From contig CAUJLY010000004.1 in the NCBI GenBank assembly GCA_963281155.1, positions 3,038,001 through 3,102,000 of the forward strand: a stretch of 64,000 nucleotides of DNA. The letters are read 5' to 3'. Shown piece by piece: positions 60,201 through 64,000 of the stretch. The stretch is from Rhabditophanes sp. KR3021 (taxonomy: Eukaryota > Nematoda > Chromadorea > Rhabditida > Alloionematidae). The notes below the pieces were generated by a model. The model saw only the letters and a list, made by a program, of their open reading frames with translations. It did no database searches and was not told the DNA's origin. Numbering within the stretch: the first letter of the stretch is position 1; each line of letters begins with the position of its first letter. Both the position numbers and the translations under genes were made by a program.

Positions 60201-62630
60201 AAATGACACCTCTAAGTATAAGCCTTTTCTAATTTATTAGACAAATATCATCTACTTTCTACTTGTTTCGAGTAAATATAAGAGACTGTAGCTTTGCGAA
60301 GGTAAATGGAGGGGGATAGATGAATAATTAACCGTGATGACGTTTCTTAACGTAGGAGGGAAGGTGCTAAAATGTGATGAATATTTTGACTTGATATTTA
60401 TGAAAATTTAAAACCTTGTTTCTTAATTTATGAGGATAGGTTAAGATCAATGAAGTTGTTGTTATGTTATAGTTGATGGCAAGTAATTAAATAGAGGGAG
60501 AGATAACGTATAATTGTCAGTCAATGAGACTTTAATTGAGTGGATAATAAGTTCGAGAATCATTTAACGATACTTTAAAATCTTTAATTAGTGTGGCTAT
60601 TATATAATATATCGTCGATTGTTTGTTGTATGTGCTAATTCTTTTAAATTTTATACATTTTTAACTTATACATATTTAATTGTTTTAACTCCATTCTAGA
60701 CCCAATCTTCAGCTCGAATTGAAGTATATCCTCTTAACGTCCCACCACCAAAAATTGTTGAAGAAAGAGTTCAGAAAAGAGCTCAACCTGATTATTTTGC
60801 CCAGCAACAAAATTATCAAGAATCTCAACAACAAATAAAATCACATCCCCAGCAATTCTACCAAGCCCCCAGCAACCAGAATATCCAAAACATCCAGCAA
60901 CCACATAATATTCAGAATACACGAAATATTCAGAATATTCCAAAACCCCAAAACATCCCCCACCAACCTCAATATATTGAACAGCAACAATATATTGAAC
61001 CGCATCAGAATACTCAAGAACCCCAACGTATTCGGAATATCCAACAATTCGAACCCCAGCAGAATATTCAACAACCTCATAATATTCCAAATAGCCACAA
61101 TATACAACATCATACTGAAGAAGTTGGCAAGACACAACCGGTTCCTGACAACAGACGATATCTCAATCAAGGCTACGATGTAAGTTTATATAAAAATAAG
61201 CAAATTAAGAAAGCAATAAAAGTAAATGTATATAGATAAATGTTTTTTTAAAACCTATTTCCTCATTCTAATTATTAATAACAACAAAAATGTTAAAATA
61301 TATGAGGAGTAATTAATCAAAGATTTTGTTGAACAGTAAACATTGAAAACTGCATAAAAGCTTCAGGATAACTAAATATATCAAATGATTGCCTCATCAT
61401 CTGGAAAACATATCTTTATTAAACTAATTTTGAGATTTCCATCAATTACTGTTGGAAATTGCTTTGAATATCAGTGAGTATCTTTGAATATGCAGATAAA
61501 TGTGCTAAGCAAGCTATTTGCTATTGTGTGCCATCTTGATACTAATTGTTTTTTGAGTGTCTATTTTACGGGGCACATCTTTTAAGCAGGATGGTAACAA
61601 TCGCTCTCCTGACTTTGTTATTATGCTGGCGTTGCCAAGTTGCTTTGAGCTATCTTATGCTTAGAAGAGCTTTCCATCATCCTTTGAATACCATTTCCAC
61701 CACCTTCCAGTGGGTTATTTATTTTTAACGCCTTTGCCATATATTTTTGTTGTTTGTACGTACAAATTGCAATTATTTAGGAATGATAAACGAACGCAAA
61801 ACATAATAGAGAGGTGGCAATGGCAAAAAGTAAATAATTTCGACATTGACTCTTATTCTTGCATTTGGTTTATATTAATTTAGTATGTCAAAAATGTTAT
61901 TCAGCCACTTTATATTTATTAATTAAATAATGACTATAATTTTATAAGATCTACTTTTGATATTTATTACAATACTATAATCTAGATATTTTAACCTTAC
62001 CATAATTATAACTAGTTTGTTGCTATTTGCGTAATTTCATTTATTTTTAGCGAGATCCGAATCCTTATTCAGAATCCATTGTACCTGACCAATCTTATCC
62101 TCGACCTTCTGATAAAGTTGGTGGCGAACGAAACGTTTACCAACAAAATACTGTCCCAGATCAAGGAAATTATTACCAGCAACCCTTTACTAAAAGTAAC
62201 CAACACCAGCAAAACTTTTATAATCCCCCACAGGAAGTGATTAATAATTATCAGCAACAAATTGTTAATCCCTCTCACCACCAATCTAGGCATCAATCTT
62301 ACTACTCGCCTTCCCAATTTTTACAGGAAACCAAAGACCAACAAAGACTCGGAGATAACAATTTCTTCGGCCGGCCTGAATCAAGATCTAAAAGTCCATT
62401 CAGTGCATTATCCCCCAACTATTCTCAATCTAATCTTCAGCATAATTTAAATTTTGCTCATCGCTATTCCCCAAAACATAACGAATACTTTGAAGAAGAC
62501 ATGGCTCCCGGAGTAAATGCTAATACTCAATTTAGAAAATCCGTATCTCCCTCGGGAATCGGCAATAGAGCTCCAATGGCTAAGCGAAATGATACACCAA
62601 GTTTCACTGTCAAATTTCCATCTGCTACAG
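57204..62630 (+). CDS. Intracellular Ig-domain (I-set) protein with Q/N-rich linker, continues beyond window
   Basis: Six exons are visible: 57204-57338, 57381-57570, 59075-59418, 59537-60040, 60700-61179 and 62051-62630, all joining in frame (731+ residues, ending in phase 1 with a GTAAAT donor). Three I-set Ig domains can be read by their Cys, Trp and Y-x-C/F-x-A pattern: VILECQVTGHPQPVIKWLKD; SCVLEARIGGNPAPQITFWK; ILQCNILSVPKSDVYFLKNG. A proline-rich linker separates domains 1 and 2. After domain 3 comes a long Q/N/P/H-rich disordered stretch (QNIQNIQQPHNIQNTRNI). There is no signal peptide, so it is cytoplasmic; the make-up suits a sarcomere or actin scaffold such as palladin/titin relatives, but the exact orthologue is not clear. 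The ATG follows a TTTAG acceptor, probably a trans-splice site. Confidence 0.82.
57691..58460 (-). pseudogene. Unidentified decayed gene nested in the Ig-gene intron
   Basis: The minus strand carries coherent helical sequence in two frames: 58084-57881 (RYLPRFQLFDDFIVANNGRS, IEAEVYVFQLAVYELEN) and, after a frame change near 57890, INELQGYTLHYLKNLSPAKK then TDEAANMIMNLNAS. Upstream (58460-58090) it is interrupted by stops but includes VEQTCFK and a C-x2-C pair (SPVECPDCYSNKDFAYLV). I do not recognise the family. It lies in intron 57571-59074, antisense to the host gene, as do the endonuclease relics elsewhere. Confidence 0.4.
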
Positions 62631-62832
62631 GTAAATGTTTTTATAAGAAGTATCAATTTTCAAATTGATGAACAAACAATTTAAAAGATTAGATAATAAG
62701 TTTGAGGTCAAAGGGAATTTTAACCAGGAAGTCAGCTATTTTCCATGTATTGACAGAGTTGAGTAAATACATTTTAGGGATAGTACAATTTCTGCGAATA
62801 CAGTTTTTACTTGCCACTTAAACTTGCGAGAA

Positions 62833-63746
62833 AGGATATACTCCAGATTCTTAGTTATTTCTTCCGAGGGTATTGGGGGCTTGTACTTAACAATATTTTG
62901 ATACCAACTTGGCTCAGTCTTAGTTCTTTAGGATCAAACAGAAACTCCTTTTCTACATTTGTATCAAACTTTTTGTCATGTACATTCATTCTATTTCCCT
63001 TTCTGATTCCGCCATCCAGACCAGATTGTAGATAAAACAAATCCAATATCAAAATCATTGTTGAATTTCGTTTCGACCCGACTGATATGTTAGCATACAC
63101 GGAATTGAATGTGGTCATGACAACTTATGCTTATTAAATGGCTATTTGCAATGTGGAGACATTTTCCTTGTCTTCATTGTCCGATTGATTGTCTTCCTCT
63201 TCTTCACTATTCGATTGATTGCCTTCATACTCTCCAAGATCAGCGCACTCGTCGTTACTTGTGAGTCTGCATAGACGATACTTAATTTCCTTTGTTTGAA
63301 TTGTTGACATCAAATGATTGCCTAGTTTCATAACTTGACTTGGATGCAATCCATTAGGAACTCCTAAGGAAATATAGCACATCGATAAGTTCAATAAACT
63401 TGGACGAGCAGCTATAATAATTCTTTCCAAACTTAAAGCTGTTTCAGCGGGAGAATACAACTGATTATCAATCATTGAGAGAAAGAATTCTCATCAATTA
63501 TTTGGCATTCCCTTTTGTATTTGTGGAAGTTATTGTAATCGGAATAGCCAGAGAACATAATACTAGCATCAGTATTATCAAGTCCAAGACAGGCTTTAAA
63601 CTACCCTTCGATGTTTCTTTATCTATGTCAAAACTCGTAGCCAAATTGACGTAGATGAAGTCCATCAAGACACGTCTTTTTTTAACCAAATCGACATTAA
63701 CAAAAATTTCCGAACACCTTTGACAATTGAGTATGACTACGGCCAA
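62833..63746 (-). pseudogene. Decayed gene with C2H2-like start in the Ig-gene 3' intron
   Basis: The first frame (63746-63498) reads LNCQRCSEIFVNVDLVKK, a C-x2-C-x12 finger whose His is lost, then FIYVNLATSFDIDKETSKGS. Before its stop the coding character passes to another frame (SIMFSGYSDYNNFHKYKREC at about 63560-63500), then to 63475-63134 with an acidic tail (QSNSEEEEDNQSDNEDKENV). A further segment spans 63118-62855. The half-finger resembles those heading the GIY-YIG relics at 5.4 and 6.7 kb, but no GIY-YIG core was found. It is antisense to the Ig gene. Confidence 0.4.
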
Positions 63747-64000
63747 ATATTAGTAAATAAAAAAAGAGATAGCATTAAGACATATGAGACTAATAGTGAT
63801 TCATTGCGTGTGATGCCAAAATAATGATGACAAAAAGTATGGCCACCGGAGAGGATGAATTTAGATATTATACTTTCGAAAAGATAGAATTGATATACCG
63901 TTCATTCCAAAATACACTAAAAAATTAATTTAATATAATTTGTTTAATATAACTTGATATAAAAATTAATTCAGGCAGCACAATTAACGCAGGAGATACT

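Noticed and set aside
61546..61728. Short open frame in an Ig-gene intron
   Set aside because: Sixty codons, hydrophobic, no family features; the opposite strand has equally weak coding character.
1..64000. tRNA, snRNA or spliced-leader RNA genes
   Set aside because: I looked by eye for B-box-like GGTTCGANTCC and for SL1-like sequence and found none; a covariance-model search would be needed to exclude them.

Overview
The window is nuclear DNA from a small, AT-rich (roughly one third G+C) animal genome, most likely a nematode. The evidence is: many introns of 40-70 bp ending in TTTTAG or TTTCAG; start codons sitting a few bases behind an orphan acceptor, as in spliced-leader trans-splicing; and worm-type families (a nematode-style receptor tyrosine kinase, a DUF148-like secreted helical protein, a glycine-rich secreted peptide, an Ig/Q-rich muscle-type protein). 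A clade IV worm related to Strongyloides is plausible, but the sequence alone does not settle this. Splice phases were checked codon by codon for every multi-exon gene listed.

Layout. 0-4.3 kb: hnRNP U-like protein (minus, cut by the window edge), Mediator subunit MED21 and 26S proteasome ATPase Rpt2. 4.8-10.6 kb: a seven-exon receptor tyrosine kinase (minus). 12.1-15.8 kb: a CCHC zinc-knuckle protein and an equilibrative nucleoside transporter. 16.7-28.5 kb: a complete 16-exon muscle myosin heavy chain of 1950 residues (minus). 30.4-37.4 kb: a mitochondrial or cytosolic thioredoxin-like protein, a single-pass membrane protein with two alternative cytoplasmic tails, and ER co-chaperone DNAJB11/ERdj3. 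37.9-45.3 kb: housekeeping genes for ribosomal protein eL20, NOC2, ATG9 and RRP36. 45.7-49.5 kb: a DUF148-like secreted protein, a GNB1L-like WD protein, a kelch protein and a glycine-rich peptide. 50-53.6 kb: a broken cytochrome P450, linker histone H1 and a trypsin-like protease. 54-55.5 kb: a frameshifted BTB-domain gene. 57.2 kb to the end: an Ig-domain gene that runs past the window.

The unusual layer is a set of decayed, intron-nested gene relics. Several can be recognised as endonuclease-type proteins: three GIY-YIG copies (two with a degenerate C2H2 finger), one HNH relic with NUMOD4-like and NUMOD1/IENR1-like flanks, and a second isolated NUMOD1-like end. Every nested relic lies antisense to its host gene: plus in the minus-strand kinase and myosin genes, minus in the plus-strand membrane-protein and Ig genes. 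All carry stops or frameshifts. This looks like a dispersed homing-nuclease-like family that has been multiplying and decaying in this nuclear genome, and it is the best candidate here for something not previously described.
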